Shown here piece by piece: positions 27,312-36,405 of a stretch of 64,000 nt of DNA; the stretch's first letter is position 1; each line of letters starts with the position of its first letter. The stretch comes from Virgibacillus halodenitrificans JCM 12304 (GTDB lineage: Bacteria; Bacillota; Bacilli; Bacillales; Amphibacillaceae): NCBI RefSeq assembly GCF_001310895.1, contig NZ_BAZS01000017.1:1-64000 (forward strand), given 5' to 3'. The notes below the pieces were generated by a model, which made no database searches, was not told where the DNA came from, and saw nothing but the letters and a program-made list of their open reading frames with translations. The translations under genes and the position numbers were made by a program.

Positions 27312-28757
27312 TTAAGACATTCCAATTGAGATAAATTTTTTCTCCAAAAATTCATCCATGCCATGGTGCCCGCCTTCTTTGCCAATTCCAGATTGCTTTA
27401 TCCCACCAAATGGAGCTTCTGGGACTGCAGGAAATACGTCATTTACACCAACGATGCCATAGTCTAATTTCTCGGAAACCCGGATAGCACGGTTTGTGTT
27501 TTCTGTGAAAATGTAGGCAGCTAAGCCGTAATCGGTGTTATTCGCCTTCTGAAGAACTTCTGCCTCATCTGTAAAGAACTGAATAGGAATGACTGGACCA
27601 AAAGTTTCTTCATTCATCACTTTCATGTCATCTTCCACGTTAGAAAGAATGGTAGGTTCATAGAAATGCCCATTTAAATTGCTATTCCACGCCTTACCCC
27701 CACATATAATCTCACTGCCTTTTAAAATAGCGTCCTCCACATGTGAACCTACTTTCTCTAATGCTGCCCTATTAATTAGTGGACCCAGTTCTACCCCGTT
27801 TTCCATTCCGTAGCCAATTTTCATTTTTAAAGCTTTTTCCTTCAACAAATTGGTGAAAGACGTTTTAATCGACTCATGGACATATAATCGATTTGTACAA
27901 ATACAGGTTTGCCCGTTATTTCTGAATTTGCTCCCAAGTACAAGGGTGGTTGCTTTATCAATATCTGCGTCTTCAAATACAATGCTTGGAGCATGGCCGC
28001 CAAGCTCTAAGGACAGTTTCTTCACATTTGCTGCACTTTCTCTCATTAAATATTTACCTATTTCTGTAGAACCTGTGAAAGTAATTAATCGGACACGCTT
28101 ATCAACAAGTAATGCATTGCCGATTTCTTCTGCATCTCCAGTCACGAGATTAACAACACCCGGAGGCATTCCTGCTCGTTCGAATATTTTTATTATCTCG
28201 ATAGCGGATAATGGTGTTTCCGGGGCGGGCTTCAGGACTACCGTGCAACCCGCAGCCAATGCAGGTGCAAGTTTTCTTGTTATCATTGAAGATGGGAAAT
28301 TCCATGGAGTAATAGCACCTACCACGCCAACTGCCTGGGGAATGACAAGCAATCGTTTTTCTTTTGAAGAAGAGGGGATCCATTCACCGTATCCCCGGCT
28401 TGCTTCTTCCGCATACCATAATAGAAAGTTAGCAGCACCTTTTACTTCTCCTACAGCCTCATTTAATGGTTTTCCTTGTTCACGTGTTAAAATTTCCCCC
28501 AAACGATCAGCATCCTCCATCATGAGCTGGTATGCTTTATAGAGTATCCGGGATCTCTCGCGTCCTGTTCTTTCACTCCAGTCAGGAAACGCTTCGGAAG
28601 CGGATGTGATTGCTTCTACCGTTTCAGCTTTTCCCCCATTTGCAACCTCTGTCAGGCGTTCGATTGTGGCTGGATTGTAAATCTCATTTGTTCCCTTAGA
28701 ACCTGTTTCTCTCCACTCTCCATTAATAAAAATACTTTTTGTGAAATTAGTAATCAT
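27312..28757 (-). CDS. GabD-type semialdehyde dehydrogenase, candidate glutarate-semialdehyde dehydrogenase
   Basis: This 481-residue aldehyde dehydrogenase of the succinate/glutarate semialdehyde group has TPWNFP with Asn153, an Arg at about 161 in SMITRKLAPALAAGC (the position that often contacts the substrate carboxylate), Lys176, Glu251 in ELGGHAP and catalytic Cys285 in NNGQTCICTNR. The ending PFGGIKQSGIGKEGGHHGMDEFLEKKFI is typical of GabD. It is third in a leftward operon with a class III CoA-transferase and a glutaryl-CoA-dehydrogenase-like gene, which favours glutarate semialdehyde as substrate. Succinate semialdehyde is the alternative. Confidence 0.87.
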   Translation of the reverse strand: MITNFTKSIFINGEWRETGSKGTNEIYNPATIERLTEVANGGKAETVEAITSASEAFPDWSERTGRERSRILYKAYQLMMEDADRLGEILTREQGKPLNEAVGEVKGAANFLLWYAEEASRGYGEWIPSSSKEKRLLVIPQAVGVVGAITPWNFPSSMITRKLAPALAAGCTVVLKPAPETPLSAIEIIKIFERAGMPPGVVNLVTGDAEEIGNALLVDKRVRLITFTGSTEIGKYLMRESAANVKKLSLELGGHAPSIVFEDADIDKATTLVLGSKFRNNGQTCICTNRLYVHESIKTSFTNLLKEKALKMKIGYGMENGVELGPLINRAALEKVGSHVEDAILKGSEIICGGKAWNSNLNGHFYEPTILSNVEDDMKVMNEETFGPVIPIQFFTDEAEVLQKANNTDYGLAAYIFTENTNRAIRVSEKLDYGIVGVNDVFPAVPEAPFGGIKQSGIGKEGGHHGMDEFLEKKFISIGMS

Positions 28758-28799
28758 GAATCTGCCTCCCTTTTAAGAAACTAGTCGCACGCACAATTT

Positions 28800-30004
28800 T
28801 TATTTGATTAATTGGGATTGGTCCCATGCAGGAAGCATTCGATTAAGCTCTTTATCTTTTCGATAACCTAACACATACTCTGCTTGCATTACAGTATGAA
28901 TTTCTCGTGTCCCTTCATAAATAACAGGGGCCTTGGAATTACGCAAATATCGTTCCACAGGGTATTCATCAGAAAACCCGTAAGCTCCATGAATCTGAAC
29001 AGCATCATCTGCAGCTTTATTGGCGAAATCACATGCCTGCCACTTTGCTAGTGAAGTCTCTCTCGTATTTCGCTTTCCGTCATTCTTGAGTTCTCCTGCT
29101 CGATAAACAAGTAGTCTGCTCATTTGCAGACCTGCTTCCATATTAGCAATCATTTGTTGGACCAATTGGTGTTTTCCAATTGATTTTCCAAAAGTCTCTC
29201 TTTCTTGGCAATACTTCACACTGGCTTCCAAACATGCATGATTTGTCCGACAGCGCCGGCTGCTACTGTGAAACGACCGTTATCAAGAGCGGCCATTGCT
29301 ATTTTAAAACCTTCTCCTTCTTTACCAAGGAGATTTTCTTTAGGGACTCTTACATTTTCAAAAAATAATTCTCCTGTATTTCCGGCTCGGATGCCCAATT
29401 TACCTTTAGTTGCTTTGGAGGAAAATCCATCCCATGTACGTTCAACAATAAATGCAGAAATCGCTTTATGCTTCTCTGTTCGATCTCCGGTATAGGCAAA
29501 AACTAAAAAATGATCTGCGGTATCACAAAGAGAGATCCAGGTTTTTTGTCCATTTAAAATATAATAATCTCCTTGCTTTTGTGCTGTTGATTGTAATGCC
29601 GAAACGTCTGATCCAGCAGCTGGTTCTGTTAAACCAAATGCACCAATTTTCTCGCCTTTTGCTTGTGAAACGAGATATTTTTGCTTCTGTTCCTCCGTGC
29701 CCCATTGCAATAAAGTCATGCTGTTTAAACCAGTGTGTACAGAGACGGCGGTACGAAAAGCGGTATCTCCTCGTTCCAACTCCTCACAAACAATAGCCAG
29801 GGAATTATAATCCATTCCACTGCCGCCATATTCTTCTGGAATACAAACACCCATTAAACCAAGGTTGGCTAGCTTTGTTAATATGGCAGGATCAAATTTA
29901 CCTTCCCTGTCCCAATGGCCAATATATGGCATAATTTCTTTATCTGTAAAATCTCTCACTGTTTTTCTTAACATCACTTGTTCTTCGGAAAAATTAAAAT
30001 CCAT
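28800..30004 (-). CDS. Acyl-CoA dehydrogenase, probable glutaryl-CoA dehydrogenase, frameshifted
   Basis: The FAD enzyme reads [15 protein letters not shown] (about 134-148) and [17 protein letters not shown], then breaks at 29235-29236. Restoring one G changes [10 protein letters not shown] into [22 protein letters not shown] and continues to [20 protein letters not shown], whose Glu (about residue 364) is the catalytic base. The reconstructed length is 401. Arg84 and Ser88 in AFRTAVSVH line up with the Arg/Ser pair that binds the distal carboxylate in glutaryl-CoA dehydrogenase, which other acyl-CoA dehydrogenases usually lack. The product would be crotonyl-CoA. It lies 12 bases after the CoA-transferase gene. 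Confidence 0.83.
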
Positions 30005-30016
30005 GTAAATCTCTCC

Positions 30017-31177
30017 TTACTTTTTATTGGTTTTGGCTTTAAGATTATCGACAATAGCTTCATTATGTTCGCCTGCATCTGGCGGATAATGCCTAACTGA
30101 TACAGGAGTCCTGGAGAATTTCAGCGGACTTCCAATCATCTTGACTTTCCCTGCGGTGGGATGGTTACAATCTATGAACATATTTCTTGCTTGGAGTTGT
30201 GGATCTTTTACCACTTCCTTTAAATTTTGGATAGGACCACATGGAATATTGTTTTTCTGGCATTCCTGCTTCCAGTGTGCTGTTGTATTTGTTAAGAGTA
30301 CCTCCTGTAGTAAAGGTACTAGGACCTCGCGATTGGCAACGCGATCCGGGTTTGTTTGAAATCGGTCATCCATACTGTATTCGTCTTTTTTTAGAATAGA
30401 ACAGAATGCTTTAAATTGAGTATCATTTCCAATAGCAATTACCATTTCGCCGTCCAATGTTTTAAACGTTTGGTATGGAACAATGTTTGCGTGGTGATTT
30501 CCTAAAGGTTGAGGAACTTCTTCGGACATCAAATAATTACTACCGATATTTACCAATGAGCTAACAGCGGAATCGTAAAGAGAGATATCGAGCTTTTGCC
30601 CTTTTCCAGATACAGTTCTTTCAAGTAGGGCGCCTTGAATACCAATACAAGCATATAAGCCTGTTAATATATCTGTAATGGCTATCCCCATTTTTTGCGG
30701 ACCTGATTCCTTATCTCCAGTTATACTCATTAATCCGCTCATCGCTTGAATAATGAAATCATAGCCAGGCATATCTTTATAAGGTCCTGTTTCACCAAAG
30801 CCAGTTATGGAGCAAAATACGATAGCCGGGTTAACTTTGGCAAGTGTGTCATAGTCAAGCCCTAATCGCTTCATAGTACCAGTTTTAAAATTGTTAATTA
30901 CTACATCGCTCTCTTTTATTAGTTCCTTAATAGCAGCAACCCCTTCTTCAGTTTTTAAATTCAACGTAATACTCTTTTTATTTCGATTGGCACATAAGTA
31001 ATAAGCGCTTACATTACTCTTGAAGGGAGGCCCCCATTTACGTGTCTCATCACTTCCGCCAGGAGCCTCTACTTTTATAACGTCAGCTCCCATGTCTCCG
31101 AGGATCATGGTGCAATAGGGACCTGCAAGGACACGAGATAAATCAAGAATCTTTATATGTTTTAATGCGCCAGCCAT
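30017..31177 (-). CDS. Class III (CaiB/BaiF) CoA-transferase, candidate succinyl-CoA:glutarate CoA-transferase
   Basis: This 386-residue interlocked-dimer CoA-transferase has LDLSRVLAGPYCTMILGDMGADVIKVE (about 11-37), INNFKTGTMKRLGLDYDTL, and GIAITDILTGLYACIG, where Asp169 is the expected catalytic aspartate that forms the acyl-CoA anhydride. The ATG at 31177 follows AAGGAG; an upstream ATG lacks one. It is first in an operon with a glutaryl-CoA-dehydrogenase-like enzyme and a semialdehyde dehydrogenase, the arrangement expected for glutarate activation. Other dicarboxylate or carnitine-type substrates cannot be excluded by sequence alone. Confidence 0.85.
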   Translation of the reverse strand: MAGALKHIKILDLSRVLAGPYCTMILGDMGADVIKVEAPGGSDETRKWGPPFKSNVSAYYLCANRNKKSITLNLKTEEGVAAIKELIKESDVVINNFKTGTMKRLGLDYDTLAKVNPAIVFCSITGFGETGPYKDMPGYDFIIQAMSGLMSITGDKESGPQKMGIAITDILTGLYACIGIQGALLERTVSGKGQKLDISLYDSAVSSLVNIGSNYLMSEEVPQPLGNHHANIVPYQTFKTLDGEMVIAIGNDTQFKAFCSILKKDEYSMDDRFQTNPDRVANREVLVPLLQEVLLTNTTAHWKQECQKNNIPCGPIQNLKEVVKDPQLQARNMFIDCNHPTAGKVKMIGSPLKFSRTPVSVRHYPPDAGEHNEAIVDNLKAKTNKK

Positions 31178-31204
31178 ACTTTCACTCCTTTCCTTGAAAA
31201 ATAA

Positions 31205-31373
31205 AAAAGCCAATCCAAATAGACTACAGTTTTACCTGTAAATCAATTTGAACTGGCTTTTATCTGTTGATGCAGTTCTGGGGTAGAACTGTGAACAGAT
31301 TAGGCAGTAGAATGTTAATAGAAGTCATGGTATCATGCGATTTAAACGAGTAAATCGTTATGGGGCATGATTT
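31205..31373 (-). promoter_or_regulatory. Structured leader with terminator hairpin ahead of the CoA-transferase operon
   Basis: Three stems can be drawn in the predicted transcript: ATCATG/CATGAT with inner CGATTTA/TAAATCG (31332-31371), ATCTGTT/AACAGAT with inner CAGTTCT/AGAACTG (31262-31300), and an intrinsic terminator AAAAGCCAGTTCAAAT/ATTTGGATTGGCTTTT (31205-31261) followed by TTATTTTT, just before the ribosome binding site. One AGTTCT-type arm of the second stem can also pair with CAGTTC in the terminator, so alternative folds are possible. It does not match any riboswitch class I can recall. Confidence 0.5.
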
Positions 31374-31379
31374 AAATAT

Positions 31380-31408
31380 ATTATACTTTATTCTGAATAA
31401 TATGTAAA
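31380..31408 (-). promoter_or_regulatory. Consensus sigma-A promoter for the glutarate operon
   Basis: On the minus strand TTTACA (31403-31408), a 17-base spacer and TATAAT (31380-31385). Transcription should start near 31373 and give a leader of about 195 bases before the CoA-transferase start. Confidence 0.7.
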
Positions 31409-31570
31409 TGAAAAATTAAAAAATAAACATTTTTTCCAAACTCTGTAAAGTATTTTTAGCGGAGCGAGATAATCTTAATGCTCGATTATATATAAAATTG
31501 CCATAGCGACGTTTGAATAGACAGAAATTATCTATTTTGGGGATCCATTGAAAGAACTCAATGAGCCATA

Positions 31571-31607
31571 AGTAAAACCCCTATCACTAAAGGATAGGGG
31601 GTTTTAC
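31571..31607 (-). terminator. Intrinsic terminator of mreBH
   Basis: AGTAAAACCCCTATC and GATAGGGGGTTTTACT form a long stem with a short loop, T-rich on the minus strand. Confidence 0.8.
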
Positions 31608-31615
31608 TGGTTTTA

Positions 31616-32623
31616 CTATTTTGTTGCTTTTTGCAGTTTAGTAATCATTTTGAGTGCTCTGCCGGTTCCGATCGCCACGGATTCAAGTGGGTTAGGTGCT
31701 AAATGTACAGGGACGATTATTTCGTTCGCAAGCCATTCCTGCATGCCATTTAACAAGGATCCGCCTCCAGTGAGTACGATCCCATGGTCTACAATATCTC
31801 CGCTTAGCTCAGGAGGACAGTTTTCCAACGTCGCACGTACTGTCTCCAAAATTTGTTCCAATGATTCTTTTAATGCAGTATAGATTTCTGTCGAGGTAAT
31901 TGTCACTGTTTTTGGAAGTCCTGAAACCATATCTCGTCCGCGAATCTCCATTGTTTCCTCTTGGTGATTAGGATGGGCATGGCCGATTTCCATTTTTATA
32001 TTTTCGGCAGTACGCTCGCCGATTAATATATTGTAATTTTTTCGAATGTGGTGAATAATTTCTTCATCCATTTTATCTCCACCGGTTCGAACAGAGTTAC
32101 AAGAGACGACACCACCGAAAGATATAATCCCTACTTCGGAAGTACCTCCCCCAATATCAACGATTACATTTGCGATTGGTTCATCAACAGGTAAATCTGC
32201 CCCAATTGCAGCAGCGACCGGTTCCTCAATAAGGTGTACCTGTTTGGCGCCATAGCTTGATACAGCATTATGAATAGCACGACGTTCCACAGTAGTACTG
32301 CCAGAAGGTGTACATACAACTACGGTAGGTTTTCTCATAGACATACCCATTTTCTTGCTGACTTTTTTCAAAAATTCTTTTAACATTTGAGCAGTTACAT
32401 CATAATCAGCTATTACCCCATCTTTTAGTGGACGTATTGGGATGATGTTCTTAGGAGTTTTGCCGACCATTTCCTTTGCTTCTGCTCCTACAGCCACAAC
32501 TTGTTTTGTGTTTACATCAATAGCTACTACAGATGGCTCATTTAAAACGATTCCTTTTGTTTTTGAATATATAAGTATATTAGCAGTACCAAGGTCAATT
32601 CCTATTTCTGCAGTTGATAACAT
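31616..32623 (-). CDS. mreBH: MreB-family actin-like rod-shape protein (MreBH type)
   Basis: This 335-residue actin-fold ATPase has the phosphate 1 motif [12 protein letters not shown] (about 7-18), the connecting and phosphate 2 motif [16 protein letters not shown] (about 154-169) and the adenosine motif [12 protein letters not shown]. It forms membrane-bound filaments that steer lateral wall synthesis and, for MreBH, autolysin placement. It stands alone, without mreC/mreD, and its length equals that of Bacillus MreBH, hence the name over MreB or Mbl. The chosen ATG at 32623 follows GGAGGA by 7-8 bases; the upstream ATG lacks a site. Confidence 0.85.
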   Translation of the reverse strand: MLSTAEIGIDLGTANILIYSKTKGIVLNEPSVVAIDVNTKQVVAVGAEAKEMVGKTPKNIIPIRPLKDGVIADYDVTAQMLKEFLKKVSKKMGMSMRKPTVVVCTPSGSTTVERRAIHNAVSSYGAKQVHLIEEPVAAAIGADLPVDEPIANVIVDIGGGTSEVGIISFGGVVSCNSVRTGGDKMDEEIIHHIRKNYNILIGERTAENIKMEIGHAHPNHQEETMEIRGRDMVSGLPKTVTITSTEIYTALKESLEQILETVRATLENCPPELSGDIVDHGIVLTGGGSLLNGMQEWLANEIIVPVHLAPNPLESVAIGTGRALKMITKLQKATK

Positions 32624-33063
32624 AATAAAGTCCTCCATTGCTGACAATTTTCTTCTATAATGATTCTACAAATCATTTCAATTTTTGGGGGTGGAAACAG
32701 AAGTGTCATAGTTTAGTAATTACTTATGAAAATAATAGTATTACAGATAAACGTATATTAATATTACCCCAAAAATCAAGTGACATTTTGTTTACAAAAA
32801 CCTTCCTATTGTAATATAACAGGTCTGTTTAGAGGCCTGTCAATATTCTTTTTGCTGAAATATTTGGCAGGTTACATAGAATCTTCCTCAATCACCAAAT
32901 TGTATTTCTTGGTTACTTTCTTATTTTACAAGGATTATGCTAGTTATCTTTCAATCTAGTGACCCAAAACAATGATTGTGGGAAAAGCTACCACAAATAT
33001 TACAAAAAATGCATGGTATGATGTTTTTGTCAAACAAAACAACTCAAAAGGAGAGTGCATTTC
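32624..33063. other. Divergent intergenic region, no gene seen
   Basis: The 440 bases between the divergent mreBH and CAP-protein genes are AT-rich. A TAACAGG...CCTGTCA hairpin followed by a T-rich stretch lies near 32817-32855. No open frame or known riboswitch motif is recognisable. Confidence 0.4.
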
Positions 33064-33963
33064 ATGTTTAAGAAACTTGGCGTAGTAACAGCATTATCTA
33101 CTGCATTATTATTCGGAGGGACATTTCAACAAACTGTGGATGCTTCAGCAAATGAGCAGCAAACACAGATTCCATCATATAAAATCTACTATTCTATAAA
33201 TGGTAATTTGGACAATATGTCAAAAGACCAAGTGAATAGTATTCTAGATAAGTATCTTAAAAATTATAATATTAATTTGTTGAACTTTGATTGGAATATG
33301 AATGGAAACAAAGAAGAAAAGGCACCAGAAACAGAAGGAAACACTGAAAAACCAGTGAAAGAGGAAAAACCGGTACAAAAAGAAGACAAACCAAATAAAG
33401 AAGAATCAAATAAAGAAGATACAGTTAAAGAAGAAAAGCCTGCCAAGCAGGAACAAGCTCCTGTAAAAGAGGACAAGCCAGTTCAAAAAGAAGAAAAACC
33501 AGCAAAGCAACCAGAAGCGCCTGTAAAACAACCAGCACAACCAGATAAGAAGGAAGAACAAACGAATCAAACGCAATCACAGCAATTGAGTCAGTTTGAG
33601 CAAGAAGTATTTGAATTAACAAATCAAGAAAGAGAAAAAAATGGTTTGGCACCACTAAAAGTGGATGTTGAATTGAGTAAGGTAGCGCGTGAAAAGTCTC
33701 GTGACATGGCAGCAAACAACTACTTTTCTCATAATAGCCCAACCTATGGTTCTCCATTTGATATGATGAAACAATTCGGTATTACGTACCGTGCAGCAGG
33801 TGAGAATATTGCTAAAGGACAACGTACCCCTGAGGAAGTTGTAAATGCTTGGATGAACAGTGAAGGACACCGTGCGAATATTCTAAGCAGCAAATATACT
33901 CACATTGGTATCGGTTATGTAGAACAAGGAAATCACTGGACACAACAATTTATTGGTAAATAA
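33064..33963 (+). CDS. Secreted CAP-domain (SCP/YkwD-like) protein with charged repeat linker
   Basis: A signal peptide (residues 1-27, ending near VDASA) is followed by a short folded segment. A long low-complexity linker of KEEKP/KQEQAPVKEDKPVQKEEKP-type repeats lies at about residues 80-170. The C-terminal CAP domain (about 178-299) has ELTNQEREKNGLAPLKVD, the cavity residues in NYFSHNSPTYGSPFDMM and GENIAKGQ, and VNAWMNSEGHRANIL. Bacillaceae YkwD-like proteins are secreted and cell-wall or spore associated; the activity is unknown. The ATG at 33064 follows AAGGAG by 10 bases. Confidence 0.88.
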   Translation: MFKKLGVVTALSTALLFGGTFQQTVDASANEQQTQIPSYKIYYSINGNLDNMSKDQVNSILDKYLKNYNINLLNFDWNMNGNKEEKAPETEGNTEKPVKEEKPVQKEDKPNKEESNKEDTVKEEKPAKQEQAPVKEDKPVQKEEKPAKQPEAPVKQPAQPDKKEEQTNQTQSQQLSQFEQEVFELTNQEREKNGLAPLKVDVELSKVAREKSRDMAANNYFSHNSPTYGSPFDMMKQFGITYRAAGENIAKGQRTPEEVVNAWMNSEGHRANILSSKYTHIGIGYVEQGNHWTQQFIGK

Positions 33964-33970
33964 TAATTGA

Positions 33971-34008
33971 GAAAGAAGGCTGGCATGGAATTGCTAGTCT
34001 TCTTTTTT
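33971..34008 (+). terminator. Probable intrinsic terminator
   Basis: GAAAGAAGGCTGGCA and TGCTAGTCTTCTTT form an imperfect stem followed by a T-run, just after the CAP-protein gene. Confidence 0.55.
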
Positions 34009-34010
34009 AT

Positions 34011-34334
34011 GGTTCTAATATATATTGGGGTTATTCAATGATTCGGAAAATAGATAAACTGCGACGTAACTAAGAATATAGAGGCTGCGTAAATCACCGC
34101 TACGGGGAAATATTCCGCTTTCCGCGGGCGGCTGAATCCATGCCGGGCGGCAAAGAAGACACTGTGAGGTTACGAACAGATGTCGCACTTGTACCCGGAG
34201 GTGTGAAAGCGTCCCCCTGCAGCAGAAATCAATGGGTCCATCCACTTCCTTAAAATGTGACTACTTTAGTTCGCATTTTCCTCCAAATATGAATGAACAA
34301 AATACGTTTGTACCCCAACATTTGCGGTAGAACC
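34011..34334. repeat. Dispersed repeat with terminal inverted repeats, internally deleted copy (copy B)
   Basis: The element starts GGTTCTAATATATATTGGGG and ends CCCCAACATTTGCGGTAGAACC, terminal inverted repeats with a GGTTCTA/TAGAACC core. Its left 110 bases and right 200 bases are almost the same as the two ends of the 634-bp element at 54236-54869. The middle is missing, with the join at GGCTGA, a word present at both edges of the lost part. No transposase is encoded. The rest of the gap to the glutaminase gene (34335-34597) shows nothing else. Confidence 0.8.
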
Positions 34335-34597
34335 TTTTTTATAAAGAGGTTTTGTTATAATCTTTGGCATAAAATAAGACAATGAAATGGGAATATCTAA
34401 GACGAAGGACTAAAGTAGACTATTTTAGGGAAATATTTCAAAGCACAGGGATAAAAAGAAAAGTACAGTACTGCTCAGCCTGAGTTGTTTGACAATCATC
34501 CTCTTATTTGAATACTGTATAGAAGAGGACAAATAGCATTATTCCTAATCAAAAAAGGTTTCATGGAGATCATACATAATAATAAAGGGGTGATTAA

Positions 34598-35593
34598 ATG
34601 GTGCAAGGTGCAGCAAATTGGAATACAGAACAAACCCAGGAATGGTTGCAAAATTATGTAGATGATTGGGTTTCATTTTACCGTAAGCAAACAGACGAAG
34701 GAGAAGTTGCTTCGTATATACCAATTTTGCAGGAAGCAAATCCGGATCATCTTGGAATATCTATTATTGGTAAGGATGGAATGAAAGTACGCTCCGGAGA
34801 TACTGAAATTCCTTTTACAATTCAAAGTATCTCGAAAGTACTAAGTTTTATTGTCGCATGTATGGAAAAGGGACTTGCCTATATGTTGGATCGAGTTGAT
34901 GTAGAACCTACTGGAGAGGCATTTAACTCTATTATGCACCTTGAAATGAGGAAGGTTCAAAAACCATTTAATCCTTTAATTAATGCAGGAGCTATTACAG
35001 TGACATCTACTTTAGAGGGAAATACATCAGATGAAAAATTAAAACCTATTCTGGATTTAATGGAAACAATCCTTGGTTATAGACCTGCCCTTAATGTAGA
35101 GGTGTATGAATCAGAAAGAGATTCATCTATGCGGAACCGTGCAATAGGCTATTATTTGCTTGAAACGGGGTTTCTTGAATCGGATCTTAATATTACTCTG
35201 GAAACGTATTTCAAACAATGCTCTATTGAAGTGACGGTAGATGATCTGGCTAAAATAGGCGTGGTGCTTGCGAATGACGGAGAGGATCCGAAAACTGGTG
35301 AAGAACTTATCCCAAGAAAAATAACACGTCTGGCAAAGGCATTAATGTTAACTTGTGGGATGTATGATGCCTCAGGGAAATTTGCTGCATATGTTGGTAT
35401 ACCAGCAAAAAGTGGGGTGTCAGGGGGGATCGTTGCCCTTGCACCACCAAGGGTACGTGATGAAGATTTGCCGTTTATAAATGGCTGTGGCATTGGAGTA
35501 TACGGCCCTGCTCTTGATGATAAAGGAAATAGCTATGCAGGCATAAAGCTATTACGTCACATTGCCAAACAATGGGATTTGAGTATTTTTTAA
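34598..35593 (+). CDS. glsA: Glutaminase A
   Basis: This 331-residue serine-dependent beta-lactamase-fold glutaminase converts glutamine to glutamate and ammonia. The catalytic SxxK is Ser77-Lys80 in IQSISKVLSF. Further hallmarks are NPLINAGAI, YESERDSSMRNRAIGYYL, KQCSIEVTVDDLAKIGVVLANDG, CGMYDASGKFAAYVGIPAKSGVSGGI and the C-terminal NGCGIGVYGPALDDKGNS. GGGG precedes the ATG by about 8 bases. No glutamine transporter is adjacent. A complete, intact gene. Confidence 0.95.
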   Translation: MVQGAANWNTEQTQEWLQNYVDDWVSFYRKQTDEGEVASYIPILQEANPDHLGISIIGKDGMKVRSGDTEIPFTIQSISKVLSFIVACMEKGLAYMLDRVDVEPTGEAFNSIMHLEMRKVQKPFNPLINAGAITVTSTLEGNTSDEKLKPILDLMETILGYRPALNVEVYESERDSSMRNRAIGYYLLETGFLESDLNITLETYFKQCSIEVTVDDLAKIGVVLANDGEDPKTGEELIPRKITRLAKALMLTCGMYDASGKFAAYVGIPAKSGVSGGIVALAPPRVRDEDLPFINGCGIGVYGPALDDKGNSYAGIKLLRHIAKQWDLSIF

Positions 35594-35616
35594 AATTCAT
35601 TTAAGGAGAGTTTGCC

Positions 35617-36285
35617 ATGTGTGGTCGCTACACATTACTTGCAGAGGAAGTACAAATACTAAATGAATACCAATTGGAGCAAGACAGGATAGAATCCTAT
35701 CAATCCAGCTATAATATTGCCCCAGGCCAACAAGTGCTGGCAATTATCCATGATGGGAGAAGAAAGCGGGCAGGTTATCTTCGTTGGGGTCTTATTCCAT
35801 CCTGGGCAGAGGATGAAAAAATTGGTTATAAAATGATAAATGCAAGAAGTGAGACGGCACATCAGAAACCAAGCTTTAAAAGATTAATGTCTAGAAAAAG
35901 ATGTTTGATTATTGCAGACAGTTTTTATGAATGGAAAAAGGCAAATGGGGAAAAACAACCTAAGCGCATTCGTACAAGCAATCGACAGCTGTTTTCTTTT
36001 GCAGGATTATGGGATAAATGGGAATCACAAGATAAAGAGGTTTATACATGTACAATCTTAACAAAGGATGCCGACAATTTTATGAGGGATATTCATGATC
36101 GAATGCCAATTATTTTACCAAAAGATAAAGAAGATTTATGGATAAAACCTGAAAAGCAGTCACCGACGGAGGCGCATCAATTTCTAGCTTCACTGTCTAC
36201 AGAGAAGCTTACGGCATATGATGTTGGAACACACGTTAACTCAGCAAAAAATAATGATGCGGTATGTATTGAACCACTTTTATAA
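35617..36285 (+). CDS. SOS response-associated peptidase (SRAP/YedK/HMCES family)
   Basis: Cys2, exposed after removal of Met1 (MCGRYT), forms a thiazolidine crosslink to abasic sites in single-stranded DNA. The partner residues are all visible: YNIAPGQ (about 33-39), the Asn in MINARSET (about 75), the Glu in DSFYEWKK (about 107) and the His in IHDRMPIIL (about 161). Length 222 fits. GGAGAG precedes the ATG, 23 bases after glsA. It is intact, and a role in protecting replication forks follows from the family. Confidence 0.92.
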   Translation: MCGRYTLLAEEVQILNEYQLEQDRIESYQSSYNIAPGQQVLAIIHDGRRKRAGYLRWGLIPSWAEDEKIGYKMINARSETAHQKPSFKRLMSRKRCLIIADSFYEWKKANGEKQPKRIRTSNRQLFSFAGLWDKWESQDKEVYTCTILTKDADNFMRDIHDRMPIILPKDKEDLWIKPEKQSPTEAHQFLASLSTEKLTAYDVGTHVNSAKNNDAVCIEPLL

Positions 36286-36321
36286 AAAAGTTGACCCAGA
36301 TGAAAACAGGTCAACTTTTTT
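36284..36321 (+). terminator. Intrinsic terminator
   Basis: AAAAAGTTGACC and GGTCAACTTTTTT form a perfect 12-bp stem around 12 bases. Confidence 0.85.
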
Positions 36322-36405
36322 AATGTCAGTACATATGAAATTTGTGGCTTTATTATGATCTGGGAAAAGCCCCAGTACACTTCAGTACTTTATCTCTTAG
36401 TAAAA

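Noticed and set aside
32648-33060. Riboswitch upstream of the CAP-domain gene
   Set aside because: I looked for conserved blocks of the cyclic di-AMP (ydaO) and other wall-related classes and found only a weak hairpin near 32817-32840.
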